NCBI GenBank assembly: GCA_001599595.1
Contig: BCHH01000018.1
Coordinates: forward strand, 1-64,000
Reading direction: 5' to 3'
DNA length: 64,000 nucleotides
Source: Beverwykella pulmonaria
Lineage: Eukaryota; Ascomycota; Dothideomycetes; Pleosporales; Melanommataceae
Positions within the stretch are counted from its first letter, which is position 1. The number at the start of each line of letters is the position of its first letter. The translations under genes and the position numbers were made by a program. Below, in pieces: positions 1 to 9,404 of the stretch. The notes beneath the pieces were generated by a model. The model was not told the origin of the DNA. It saw only the letters and a program-made list of their open reading frames with translations, and ran no database searches.

Positions 1-742
1 GTTCGACGTGGTCGAGCTGAGCGTGCGCCATGATCGCATCCGATGCATGTTCCTGGGATGCTCGTTGTTGAGCTCACCGCCTGATGCCCTTACCTCTGAT
101 GCGTGGTCATGTGACGTGTGGTTGAGCTGCCGAGCAGCACCGTCACAGTAATAGCCATCTACAATATAAATGATTTAAAAAAAAAGAATTAGGTTAATAT
201 CCCTTACGGGGTTGCGAGAAACACTCCGTAACGAGAAATACCATCGGTACCTAGACTTCGAACCAAGCTCACTCTGTCCACGCTGTAGTAAATTATCTAA
301 TTTTTCTGATGGATATGTAATAGGTTCTTATAAATAGGCCTACCTATTTTTACTAAAAAATTACACTTATGTTAGCACCTCTGCACCTATTATTCAAAGA
401 GCTTTGTCATTATCTATGGTATAAATACTCTACTACAACTCTTTTATTAGATTTAACGTTATACCTTGTTAAAAATTTATATATTCTCTTAGTAGGCTTC
501 TCAAAATCCTATTCAGGTGTTATAACGCCATTTTAAGCTCTATTGCTGCTGAGGTGGACCGATCTGTGCAGCACAGCTACCCTGGTAGGTACTTCTGAAC
601 ACAAAAATGGACGAATCTGGTTAGTGCAGCCGCTTAGCTCCATTTACAGAGCGTATTTTATCTTATATAATCTTTTCACGTGATATGGTTGTGCGGAAGC
701 TTGAAAACCGCTTATCTCTGCTGACTCTACACATAAAGACTG

Positions 743-885
743 TGTAAGCAGGACACTATGTCACGTGGATATGCCACTGACTAATCACTCCGTCATATAT
801 ATCACCTGTACACATCTCACACACATCTCACACACAGACATACAATACATATCTTCATACACTCTCCTTCGCACTCCAGCTTACA
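743..885 (-). mobile_element. Miniature solo-LTR-like element, copy A
   Basis: A 143-bp element begins TGTAAGC and ends GCTTACA, and is flanked by the identical 5-bp direct repeat GACTG (738-742 and 886-890). The reverse complement aligns with the elements at 17045-17172 and 46610-46740, sharing the blocks ATATATATGACGGA, GATTAGTCAGTG and ATATCCACGTGACA. TG...CA ends with a 5-bp target duplication are the signature of an LTR, so I read it as a solo LTR of a very small retrotransposon. A MITE with 5-bp duplications is the alternative. Confidence 0.75.
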
Positions 886-994
886 GACTGCTCTTTGCCA
901 TTATAGATAACTCAAAACCAGTCTATTGCATTGCGCCATAAGTCAATAAAAACTAAATCTAGTATACAGATCTCTAATTTCTCTAGCGGTAATC

Positions 995-1330
995 TTAGTA
1001 TATTCGTACCACCGGAGCAACCTGTTCGCATGTCCATACCATTAAGTTCGGTTCTGGTACATTTGTCTCTAAAGCAGGAGCAGGAGAAGGAGAAGGAGAA
1101 GAAGTAGGAGCAGCACTAGTACCAGCAGCAGCAGCACTCTTACGCTTCCGACCGCGTGTACCTATTCCTTTCGCCCTAGCCTCCTGCCTCGCAGCTCGCT
1201 CCACTCGTGCTTTTATAAGATTCTTGTAGCTCATAATCTTCGCTTTGTCTAATACTATAGGCTTTGTTGACCGGCGTACTTTAGCTTCGTTGTTAACTCT
1301 ATACAGAAATCGGATTTATTCTTCCTAAAG
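995..1330 (-). pseudogene. C-terminal fragment of a pogo/Fot1-type transposase
   Basis: Read on the minus strand from about 1330, the translation holds FLYRVNNEAKVRRSTKPI, then an alanine/arginine-rich helix and the basic block RGRKRKS, followed by a Ser/Pro-rich tail ending near 995. From family knowledge this is the typical C-terminus of fungal pogo/Fot-type DDE transposases. No catalytic core is visible upstream, so this is a decayed tail. The surrounding DNA is AT-rich and gene-poor. Confidence 0.6.
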
Positions 1331-1731
1331 CGCACGCTTGGCGAGTAATATATTTAAAGTATTTATAAGCTTTTACAGATGTTTCTGCAGGCGCCAGCTG
1401 CTTATACTATCAAGTATATGTACATCCTGCTTGATAAGACGTTGTAAAGATACTACACCCTTAGACGTCCTTAGTGTAACTGGAGTTACTAGCCTTGAGG
1501 AAAGAGAGAGAGAGAAAGAGGGGTCTTTTCAACTACTATTATAATTTAAATATACGCTATGTCGAGAGTATTGTGCTATAGGAAGTCGTCTGTAATAGCT
1601 ACTAGCCGCCGAATGCACGAAACGTTACACTATCAACTATACCATCCGTGGACTATTATGACATCATCCAATATTGATTTTGAGTTAGTCACTCACAAGT
1701 TTACCTAGAATTTCTGCGAGATGTCATCACT

Positions 1732-1799
1732 GGCGTGATTAGGAAGCGGGCGTGATTAGGAAGCGGGCGTGATTAGGAAGCGGGCGTGATTAGGAAGCG
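1732..1799. repeat. 17-bp tandem repeat, four copies
   Basis: The unit CGTGATTAGGAAGCGGG recurs at 1734, 1751, 1768 and 1785 with a constant 17-bp period and no substitutions until the last copy runs into unique sequence. It is noncoding in all frames I considered. Confidence 0.9.
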
Positions 1800-2070
1800 T
1801 CTTCCGGAGGACGAAGACGATGAAATATTCGCCTGACATCAGCCACGCTTTCTCTAACCAAATCTTGTTTATTAATCAATTTCCATGACAGTGCTAACGT
1901 TACGAAAATCTAATGGACGGTATATTTCAGGCATATCTATAGATTATATCGGATCCTCGAGTATGTATTCTGTATACCGTGCATAACTGGCTCACGACAC
2001 AGGAATAGATGGCTGCTTAGCAACCCATGGAACGTCTTCCCCTGGCAAGCTGCTCGGCTTGATCGCAAAA

Positions 2071-2547
2071 TCAAGGGCCCAAGTGAGCTGCGACCTCAAT
2101 CTCCACCTGCATGTTCTCGTATGCCAATTTCTCCACGCCAATGCCAGTTACGATTGGCCGATGGTTTGGACAGTACTTTTCAATATTGCGAACCAAGTGC
2201 TCGACGGCTTCGTCTCGCCATGGGGCTGAGTAACAGCGGATCTTATAGACCTGCTCCCAACCCTTACCACCCGCCTGCTGCAGGGTGATCTCAACGTTCG
2301 CAAATGCTTGGTCGAACTGCTTGCCTAGGTCGGTTGATATTTCCTCGGTGATAGGGTCCCATCCGCCTGTTTTCTTGTTAGGTCCCGTATAATCTGACAA
2401 CTTCAAAAACACTCGAACTTCTGCGGCTCGCTGGGACTTACCTTGGCCTGAGATTTCAATGATGTCTCCGACGCGAACCGCCTGGCTATAGCCGCTTGAG
2501 TGGCTCTCGCCATATCCCTCGTAGTTACTGTACTTCAGATGAGACAT
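2071..2547 (-). CDS. RidA/YjgF-YER057c-UK114 family protein
   Basis: The gene encodes 158 residues in a single exon. I chose the ATG at 2547 rather than the upstream one at 2601, because the family fold begins just after MSHLKYSNYEGYGE. RidA-family proteins are small trimeric imine/enamine deaminases that hydrolyse reactive intermediates made by PLP enzymes; fungal paralogues also occur in metabolite clusters. Visible family features are the DIIEISGQG strand, the QQAG and GWEQVYKIRCY segment, and the final RPIVTGIGVEKLA...VEIEVAAH strands. It lies between transposon debris and the cluster's SnoaL gene. It may be the outermost cluster member or an unrelated housekeeping gene; spacing of about 2.7 kb favours the latter. 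The family call is firm, the substrate unknown. Confidence 0.8.
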   Translation of the reverse strand: MSHLKYSNYEGYGESHSSGYSQAVRVGDIIEISGQGKSQRAAEVRVFLKLSDYTGPNKKTGGWDPITEEISTDLGKQFDQAFANVEITLQQAGGKGWEQVYKIRCYSAPWRDEAVEHLVRNIEKYCPNHRPIVTGIGVEKLAYENMQVEIEVAAHLGP

Positions 2548-2813
2548 AGTGATTGAATACGTGAAGACTATTCGGATGGGCGATGTCGTAGGAAGATGCA
2601 ATGATGTGAGGGAAAGTCACAGCTCGACCTTCATATTTATATATCTGCACGCGGAATATAGACATGACAAATAGTGGGCATAAAGTTCGAAAGGTCAAAG
2701 TCTAATTGCCATTTTCTAATGTTTCGTCCGTTACTTTGTCCGACGTTGCTCCGGCGTACGCTCTGGCGCATCGGGCAAGGGCTCCTTTTCGCAGAAGGAG
2801 CGAGGCTAGTTCT

Positions 2814-2895
2814 TGCCGCCAAGCATCACTAGTGTCTCATGTGATTGCCACGTGATCACGACATTACCACGTGATCACTACATTCTATATACTCC
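2814..2895 (-). repeat. Degenerate fragment of the LTR found at 29680
   Basis: The reverse complement matches the first ~95 bp of the solo LTR at 29680-29873: GGGAGTATATAGAATGT, two GTGATCACGTGG-like blocks and ATGCTTGGCGGCA are shared with a few substitutions. The TGTTGG terminus is changed and the rest of the LTR is missing. Confidence 0.7.
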
Positions 2896-3142
2896 CAAGA
2901 GTAAGCAAACTGGCAACAATTCAAGCAAGGAAAATTAAAACGCAAAACGTACATTACAAAAATCAACAAACACATGCGCACCTGTGAATAATAACATACC
3001 AACACAGAGCAAGGTTTAAATGCAGAAAGCAGATATAAGCAAACCAGCAACAATTCAAGTGCGGAAAATGTAAATCCAAAACGCACATTGCAAAATTAAC
3101 AATATACTAACATAGAGCAAGATTTAAAGTTATAATATCTTA
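2893..3142. repeat. Diverged direct duplication (~105-125 bp unit)
   Basis: Two copies, about 2893-3018 and 3036-3140, share the ordered words TAAGCAAAC, GCAACAATTCAAG, CAAAACG, ACATT and AGAGCAAG-TTTAAA. Many differences are C/T or G/A transitions, compatible with RIP-type mutation. No coding capacity is apparent. Confidence 0.65.
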
Positions 3143-3321
3143 CAGCGTCCTTATTTTTGCAACGTACAGCAAACAGTTTAAAAGGAAAAGTGACAAATTT
3201 ATTAGCTCTATATAAACGCTTTCTAAATGTGTTTGAAATGCGTTCTTAGCATGTTCCTTAATGACTGTTTTTTAAGAAAAGTTTATTTAATCTTTGCATT
3301 CCCTTTATATAGACTTTATTA

Positions 3322-3485
3322 CAGTCAACTCCCATTTATACAATCTTTAATTAGCTACTTAACCGTTCGCGCGTCCTAACCAAAATTAGTTAAAACCAAA
3401 GATTAACGCTCTCAATAGCCAGATAATTCAGATATCTAATCAAAATTGCCTGTCAAAATTGTATTGCATAACTGGGAGTTGATTG
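3322..3485. mobile_element. MITE-like element with pogo-type inverted ends
   Basis: The left end CAGTCAACTCCCATTTATAC and the reverse complement of the right end, CAATCAACTCCCAGTTATGC, form ~24-bp imperfect terminal inverted repeats. TA dinucleotides flank both sides (3320-3321 and 3486-3487). The 164-bp interior is AT-rich and noncoding. CAGTCAACTCCC ends with a TA target are typical of pogo/Tigger-like elements, so a non-autonomous derivative is likely. Confidence 0.65.
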
Positions 3486-3530
3486 TATATAAATTTAGCT
3501 GTTGTTTTACCACTTTTCAAGTGAAGGCTG

Positions 3531-3630
3531 AGTATTATCTTCAATCTTACTAAAAACATGTTAAAAACATGTTAGAAGCGTATTAAAAATAGGTTCTAAA
3601 CGTGTTTCTAGTAAGGTTAAAGATTATACT
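3531..3630. repeat. 100-bp long-armed inverted repeat
   Basis: The arms run inward from AGTATTATCTTCAATCTTAC (3531) and the reverse complement AGTATAATCTTTAACCTTAC (ending 3630). They match for about 38 bp with mostly transition differences, leaving a short central loop. It looks like a small MITE or hairpin-forming repeat just right of another MITE. Confidence 0.6.
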
Positions 3631-3837
3631 TTAACGTCTCTTTTATATTAGTAAAGTTATTGTCGGTATACCGGCTACTCGGCCTACTGCGGTAGGTCGG
3701 AGCGGTAAGGTGAAATGGACACGAACCTGCTCAACCTACAGTCAACCGTAATGGTGTTGCTGAGCGTGAGCTGAAGATTCCTGGGGCAGTAACTGGAAGG
3801 AACTGGTTGCTGCGGGGGGGTTGGCGGAAGGGGTTTT

Positions 3838-3962
3838 GCGATCACGGTCACGACCGTGTATCGACTTCTGGATCACGGTCACGACCGTGTATCCGTTTCG
3901 GGGGTGATCACGATCACAATCGTGTATCGGTTTGGGGGGATCACGATCACAATCGTGTATCC
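3838..3962. repeat. Four tandem palindromic units
   Basis: Four units of the form GATCACGGTCACGACCGTGTATC follow one another. Units 1-2 read CACGGTCACGACCGTG; units 3-4 read CACGATCACAATCGTG, differing only by C/T-type transitions. Each unit is itself a near-perfect palindrome. Short ORFs across it on both strands are repeat artefacts. Confidence 0.8.
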
Positions 3963-5261
3963 ACCGTTGAAGCGGGGTCACTGATTCTACGTGATACGGG
4001 CCAACAGTCTAGGAGAGTCTGGTGGCTATATCAGGTGTAGGATATTCAGTTATAATTTCGTCGTCCTTTTGCAGTCTATCTAGAGTTGTAGCTTTATAGG
4101 GCTGTGGGGGTTTAGACGCTGAGCTAGCGTCAAACCCACAGTTCGTAATTGACAACAGCAGTTGTTGCAGCAGTGTATCACCGCTGTTGCAACAATACCA
4201 ACAGTTATAGCTAGATAATATTTATTTTTAATGAGAAGAATATTGTTGGTATTACGGTGGATTGCACGGTAGATAATAATGACTCAGAAGGGGGACTGTG
4301 TGAATTAAGCGAGCGAGATCCGCACAGGCATAAATATACGGCCCCGGCAATTTAGAAGGAGGACGAACCCGAGAATCAAAACCTACAATTGGCAAGCTAG
4401 TAGTGGACTTCGACGTCGCTGCTAGCCCTTGCTACGTAGAAGATTCGTGGTCACAAGCAATCCATACTCTCTCTACCGTACCCTGCGCTCTTGCACCGCC
4501 GTGGATTAGCGTTCTGCGAAACCCACGGGCAGTCGATTAACAGCGTCCTAGATACCTTCCCATTTCACGGGCGGGTATACCGACAAATATAAACATAAAA
4601 ATATATATAGCTATAGTCCTGCAGGCGGTTGATCCTGGGGTTCTAATAAGGCTTGCAGTGCCCACCCGCTTGTCACGTACGTTGGTTGTGGTTAACAATT
4701 TGATAAATTAGAAGAAGGCGCGTTGTAAAGTTTCATTGACTAGCAAAGTTACGTTGAGCTGCGTAGGGCCAAGACGTCAGTCTTGGCGCGTTGGGTGAGT
4801 TTACCGAAGGATGTGTTGCTTACACGGTTGTTTCAAAAGACCGAGCGCCTGGTCTCCTTGCGAGTACGGTAGCACCATCGTATTACTAAAATACCGTTCT
4901 TACCGTTGCAGAGATAAGCTTGCAAGATGTGTGTAATAGTAGGCAGTTAAACGGCGTCAGATAGTTACACAGAAAATTAATCAGTGTGTTTTGTACAAAA
5001 TTCACCTCTACCGCCGCCGAGGTGGCGACAGATACCCTAGGATTCATTGATTTAGGAGTACGTTAAACGGACGAACTTGGCTATCCCCATAGACTAGGCA
5101 ACCAGTTTTTCCGACTACGAATCCATTGATCCGTCTTGCAAAAGAAGGTTGAGGCTCTGCATTATCACTTCGGCTGCAGCCATGTAACACTCAGAAAGAC
5201 AGGTAAATAGATCATGCTTGCTTCCCGAAACACTCGCCCTCTACCTCCTATGCAACCGAGT
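3963..5261. other. Gene-free interval
   Basis: I see no credible gene here. An imperfect hairpin (TTGTTGCA...TGCAACAA) lies near 4163-4198, and AT-rich stretches suggest old repeat DNA. Confidence 0.5.
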
Positions 5262-5750
5262 TTACTTTTTGGGGCCCCCCCCCATCAATGAAGCATCGCC
5301 TGAGGTCCAGATAACATTCAACACCAACTTCTTAATCTTCCACATACCCGCTTCGTCCTTGATCAGGTCAACGGAATACTCCCCGCCCACAGTGTACTTG
5401 GTTCCGTTTGGGTCCCTGCCCGTCCCGGGAGCCGCATGCTGTGCTGTTGAAGTGGCAGTAAGAGAAGCAATATCGGATCCATCCTGGTAATTCACACGGA
5501 CCATGCTGATATTGTGCGTGGTATCCATGGGACCAACTCTATTGAGAACATTGGTGCGAATCAGGGAGAGGCCCTCCATGACTCTTTTTTTGTCATCATG
5601 AATTTCCATTGAAACGTCTTCTCCGGCCCAGGCCGAGTCGAAGAGTGCGGAGTCATGATGATCACTAGCAATGGCGGCTCGGTACAGGGCGTCGGCGATA
5701 GCCTCACGCTGGCTGAGAGAGGGGAGGGTTTGCGGAAACGACTGCGACAT
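5262..5750 (-). CDS. SnoaL-like (NTF2-fold) cluster protein
   Basis: The gene encodes 162 residues in one exon. The sequence has the SnoaL_4/NTF2-like layout: an N-terminal helix with QREAIADALYRAAIASDHHD, a helix-strand segment with FDSAWAGEDVSMEI, and a C-terminal sheet ending MWKIKKLVLNVIWTSGD. NTF2-fold proteins in fungal polyketide clusters act as cyclases, hydratases, epimerases or dehydratases, but many have no proven reaction. The His-Asp pair in ASDHHDS and the late Trp-rich strands fit a small-molecule pocket (inference). It is transcribed divergently from the adjacent O-methyltransferase across 384 bp, which argues for co-regulation within the cluster. Confidence 0.75.
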   Translation of the reverse strand: MSQSFPQTLPSLSQREAIADALYRAAIASDHHDSALFDSAWAGEDVSMEIHDDKKRVMEGLSLIRTNVLNRVGPMDTTHNISMVRVNYQDGSDIASLTATSTAQHAAPGTGRDPNGTKYTVGGEYSVDLIKDEAGMWKIKKLVLNVIWTSGDASLMGGGPKK

Positions 5751-6134
5751 TTTCGTGGCTTGTGTTTGATAGAAGGATAGAGATGTACTTGTTGATTGTA
5801 GTCATGCTCAGTCTATCTATTTAAGTGCCGGATCATATAGGTTGAGTATGGGAATTTCATGTACGCGCGGCGTGTGCAAATCTTCCCGCGGAATTCTCGG
5901 ACTTTGTCCGTGCCATGCCCCACTTATACATTATTATTGCGGAGTGCGGGGACTGTGGCTCCAGCATAAAAGATACGATACTCCGTATGAGTAAGCTTGA
6001 TCTAGTCCGTCCGCGGTGGTTCCGGGACTTGACGTACAGGTGCCTGCGGCATCCAAGTCTGAGGATGGCTTCTACAAATATTCGAGCAGGACATGACCTG
6101 TTCGAGTTAACAACTTGGTGGCTGTCTCTGCAGT
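5751..6134. promoter_or_regulatory. Divergent promoter, SnoaL-like / O-methyltransferase
   Basis: This 384-bp intergenic region serves two divergent genes. It contains a CCGCGG palindrome (CCCGCGGAATTC, about 5885-5896), followed within 20 bp by CGG and CCG half-sites. Similar palindromes sit in the reductase/MFS and regulator promoters. Fungal Zn2Cys6 proteins bind paired CGG triplets, so this is a candidate operator (inference). Confidence 0.45.
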
Positions 6135-7530
6135 ATGTCTCTTCAGCAAATCGACACCCCGTCGAATGGCGTCTCTGAGAAATTACCGCTCGAACAATTG
6201 AGCTCGGCCATTAGTGAGAATGCCGGCATCGTGAGCGGGTACCTCGCGACAAACCACCTCCCACAGCCGTCTTTCGAGGCCGATGGGCCCAGCGTAATCA
6301 TCCCTGTAAATGCACCACCAAACGTTCAATTGGCAAGACAGAAGCTCCTTGCAGCATCGCTTGAGCTCTTTCAACTCGCGACAGGGCCCAGCGACTTCTT
6401 ACCCAACCTGGCCACCGGTGTAAGTGTTTTCAATATCGTTAAGCCTCTGTTCGGTTCCCGCTCTGACTCCTCAGTTCCAATACATCTCCTGCCTGACCTG
6501 GCTCTGCCAATACAAGATTTTTCACTTTGTTCCCCTCGATGCCTCGATTAGCTATGATGCTCTCTCCACTGCTTCGAAAGTCTCTGTGCAACGTCTCAAG
6601 GTCATCATTCACATGAGCATGACCACCGGCCTCTTCCGAGAGGATGTTGATGGAGGATCTGTGGTTCACTCGGCCACTTCAGCACTTCTGGCTCGCGACC
6701 CAGTCGTCTACTCCTACGCCACACACATGTGCGGTGGCTCTGCACCCGTAGCCCAGAATATGGCCGCTGCTGCCCTAAAGTGGGGGCCCGACTCGACCCA
6801 GCCGTACGAGACAGCGTTCAACCTCGCGTTAGACACTGACCTGCCATTCTTTGACTATCTCTCGCGCAACCCAGACAAGATGGCCGAGTTCTCGGCATAC
6901 ATGCGCAACGTACGAAGTAGCGACACCGTGTCACTGCGTCACCTGACGGCCGGTTTCGCGTGGGAGGGCATCCGCGAAGATGGCGTCGTCGTGGATGTTG
7001 GAGGATCGACGGGCGACGCGGCTATTGCGATTGCAGAGGCGTTCCCGCATCTCAAATTGGTAGTACAAGAGCTGCCGGCCAATGCGGAAAATGGACGGAA
7101 AATGTTGAACTCATCAGCAGATAAGGCGTCGCTCGCGGCACGCATCACCTTCCAAGGACATGACTTCATGGAAAAACAGCCTGTACGAGGCGCGGATGTG
7201 TATCTCCTAAGGACGGTCTTGCATGACTGGACGGACGCGCAAGCGGCAAAGATTGTACGCAATCTCGTCGATGCAATGAAGGATAGGCCGACCTCGAAGC
7301 TCCTTATCATGGATACCGTGCTTCCCAAGCCCGGGTCGGTACCTGTGTCTATTGAGCGTCTCGTCCGGGTCAGAGATATGACCATGCTCCAGACGTTCAA
7401 CAGTAAGGAACGGGATCTGCATGATTGGAAGGCATTGCTTGCGGATGCTGATGCCGGATTGCACTTGGCCAATGTGGTCCAGCCATTTGGTAGCGCTTTA
7501 TCGGTCTTGGAAGTGACCATTGATAAATGA
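6135..7530 (+). CDS. SAM-dependent O-methyltransferase (plant/fungal COMT type)
   Basis: Two exons, 6135-6419 and 6475-7530, join in phase 0 across a 55-nt intron (GTAAGT...CTCAG) to give 446 residues. It would transfer a methyl group from S-adenosylmethionine to a hydroxyl of the polyketide. The N-terminal half is a winged-helix dimerisation domain. The SAM motif DVGGSTGD lies at about 269-276, and the catalytic-base motif LHDW has its His near 346. The C-terminus ERLVRVRDMTMLQTFNSKER matches the family's R..D..ML...KER signature. Family members methylate phenolic polyketides such as sterigmatocystin and aflatoxin precursors; the exact position methylated cannot be read from sequence. It pairs head-to-head with the SnoaL-like gene and has a second family member at 35273. 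Confidence 0.88.
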
Positions 7531-7932
7531 GTTATCTACGTGTAGGCACATAAATTAGCAAAGAGATTATCAAATGCAGCTTTACTACTATATATGTTTA
7601 ACAATCTGAATAAATGTAACGTCTAATAGGGACAAATCCGTCCAAAATTTGGACAGTGATATCAAATTATCAAGCTAGGAACGTGCGTTTCAGGAGTTAC
7701 CAACTGAAGGAGATATGCCTTAAAGAGCATCTTGAAAATGGGAGAATGTGTGAAATGAAAGAAACAGGGTAGCAAAGATTCATCTACGATTTATCTACAT
7801 AATTAGCTACATTCAAGAGACTCTGATCCAGGTACCTTTCCATGGAAGTCGAGCTGCTCCTCTACATTGAGCATCATTTCGTAAATAGTATAGGCGTCGC
7901 GACGAGTTAAGTTGAACGCACAAATGTTTCTT
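7531..7932. other. Intergenic, convergent 3' ends
   Basis: About 400 bp between the convergent O-methyltransferase and reductase genes. It is AT-rich and presumably holds both terminators; I see no gene or repeat. Confidence 0.5.
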
Positions 7933-8970
7933 TTATGCCGCATACTCTCCCTCTGGTGCACACTCGAGAATTAGCTTGCCCCTGGCTCTGCCCGTCTTCA
8001 ATCTTTGGTATGCTTCCCTCAAATCTTCAAACTTGTACTTTGAGTCAATAACAGGCTTAACCTTGCCCTCAACCATCCACTCAGCAATCTGCGAGAGGGT
8101 TTCACGATCAGATTTGCCGAAGACAGTTAGATGCTGTCTTTTTGCACCACTCAGGAATGTTGGCATGTATTCCGCCATCATGATAAATTGTACAAAGGTC
8201 AAATGGTGACTCACTGCCACTGTGACGAATTTCGCATCAGGACTCGTGTATGCGTCCGCTTCCCAGAACAGATTGTGATCGTTGCCAACGTAGTCTACAA
8301 CAAGGTCGTACTTGTACGGCGAGTCTTTGAGAGCCTGTAACACGTTCTGTGTCTTGTAATCGATGACTTCGTCGGCACCTAGAGATTTGCAATGCGCGAC
8401 ATTGGCAGTAGAGCAGGTCACAGTCACATGGCGTCCTTGACATTTGGCAATTTGGATACCGAAACCTCCCACCCCTCCCGATCCGCCATTCAAGAGGACT
8501 CGCGAGCCCGGCTTGGAGTAAGGTAAGATAGATGAATAAGCAGTGAGCCCAGCCATAGCGATGCCGGCGGCATCGATGATGGATAATCCTGTCGGTATAG
8601 GCACTGTCTGGTTGACAAGCGCAATCCCATACTCTGACATAGCCCCTCCGTACATAAAGACTGTCCCGGCGCATCCAAACACGAGTTGTCCTGGCTTGAG
8701 CGTTGAACCTGGCGCAGGCTTGACAATATAGCCAGCAAAGTCATTTCCTGGAGACGCAGGTTTGGGAAAGGCCACCCTATGGAGGAATTGGAATTCGGAA
8801 AGTCTGTAGTCAGCTGGATTAAGACCAGCGGCAAGAATTCGAACCAGGTGCTGGTTGGCCTGGGGCTGGAGCATAGGAACATTGTTCAGTGTCAGGTTTT
8901 TCTCGAGGCCACCTGCTGTGGACATGTATTGCCAGCTGCGAAACGAGGATGGAATACCCTTGGTAGCCAT
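7933..8970 (-). CDS. Medium-chain dehydrogenase/reductase (quinone oxidoreductase-like)
   Basis: The gene encodes 345 residues in one exon. It has a GroES-like N-terminal domain (AAGLNPADYRLSEF; GNDFAGYIV) and a Rossmann domain with the nucleotide motif GGSGGVG at 162-168, then SLGADEVIDY, typical of the MDR superfamily. The zinc-binding Cys/His set of true alcohol dehydrogenases is absent, so it groups with zinc-independent NADPH:quinone/enone reductases. In the cluster it could reduce an enone or quinone-like intermediate, or act as a trans enoyl reductase; the PKS is non-reducing, so a tailoring role is more likely (inference). It is divergent from the MFS transporter with 434 bp between start codons. 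Confidence 0.82.
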   Translation of the reverse strand: MATKGIPSSFRSWQYMSTAGGLEKNLTLNNVPMLQPQANQHLVRILAAGLNPADYRLSEFQFLHRVAFPKPASPGNDFAGYIVKPAPGSTLKPGQLVFGCAGTVFMYGGAMSEYGIALVNQTVPIPTGLSIIDAAGIAMAGLTAYSSILPYSKPGSRVLLNGGSGGVGGFGIQIAKCQGRHVTVTCSTANVAHCKSLGADEVIDYKTQNVLQALKDSPYKYDLVVDYVGNDHNLFWEADAYTSPDAKFVTVAVSHHLTFVQFIMMAEYMPTFLSGAKRQHLTVFGKSDRETLSQIAEWMVEGKVKPVIDSKYKFEDLREAYQRLKTGRARGKLILECAPEGEYAA

Positions 8971-9404
8971 AATGATCGATTTGTTTGTAGTTGTGGAAGT
9001 TTGTTCTCGTGGAAGCGTATCCTGGAGCTCAAGTTGATAAGCTCCGAGCGTCTATCAAAAGGCAGTTGAGTGGAGAAGTAAAGCTGCGTACCCTCTCACC
9101 TACAGCTCTGTGCTGTCTTTGTCCCCTTTCGTGGTATCCGCCTCACTAGACCCAGACGAAAATTCCGCGGAGATTTTTCCTAATCGATATCCGGAGAATT
9201 CTGCTCGTTAACTCCGGTCATTATTCCGTCCACCCCGATAGGCTTAGGATAGAGACCGACTATGCGGAGGGGAACGTCCTGAAAATGAATAGTATATATA
9301 ATCCTCCAAGACGCCGGCAGGCTGTCAAGTCTAATCGGGATTGGTTCTGAATTTTTGCGATTGGTTTTTGGATATTTCACACGCTAGCGACCATCGAAGC
9401 CAAG
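8971..9404. promoter_or_regulatory. Divergent promoter, reductase / MFS transporter
   Basis: This 434-bp region contains TCCGCGGA (9164-9171) and, 18 bp later, TCCGGAGAATTC (9190-9201). The same two words, TCCGGAGA and TCCGCGGA, recur in the regulator's promoter at 11957-11977. They are candidate binding sites for the cluster's Zn2Cys6 protein. Confidence 0.5.
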
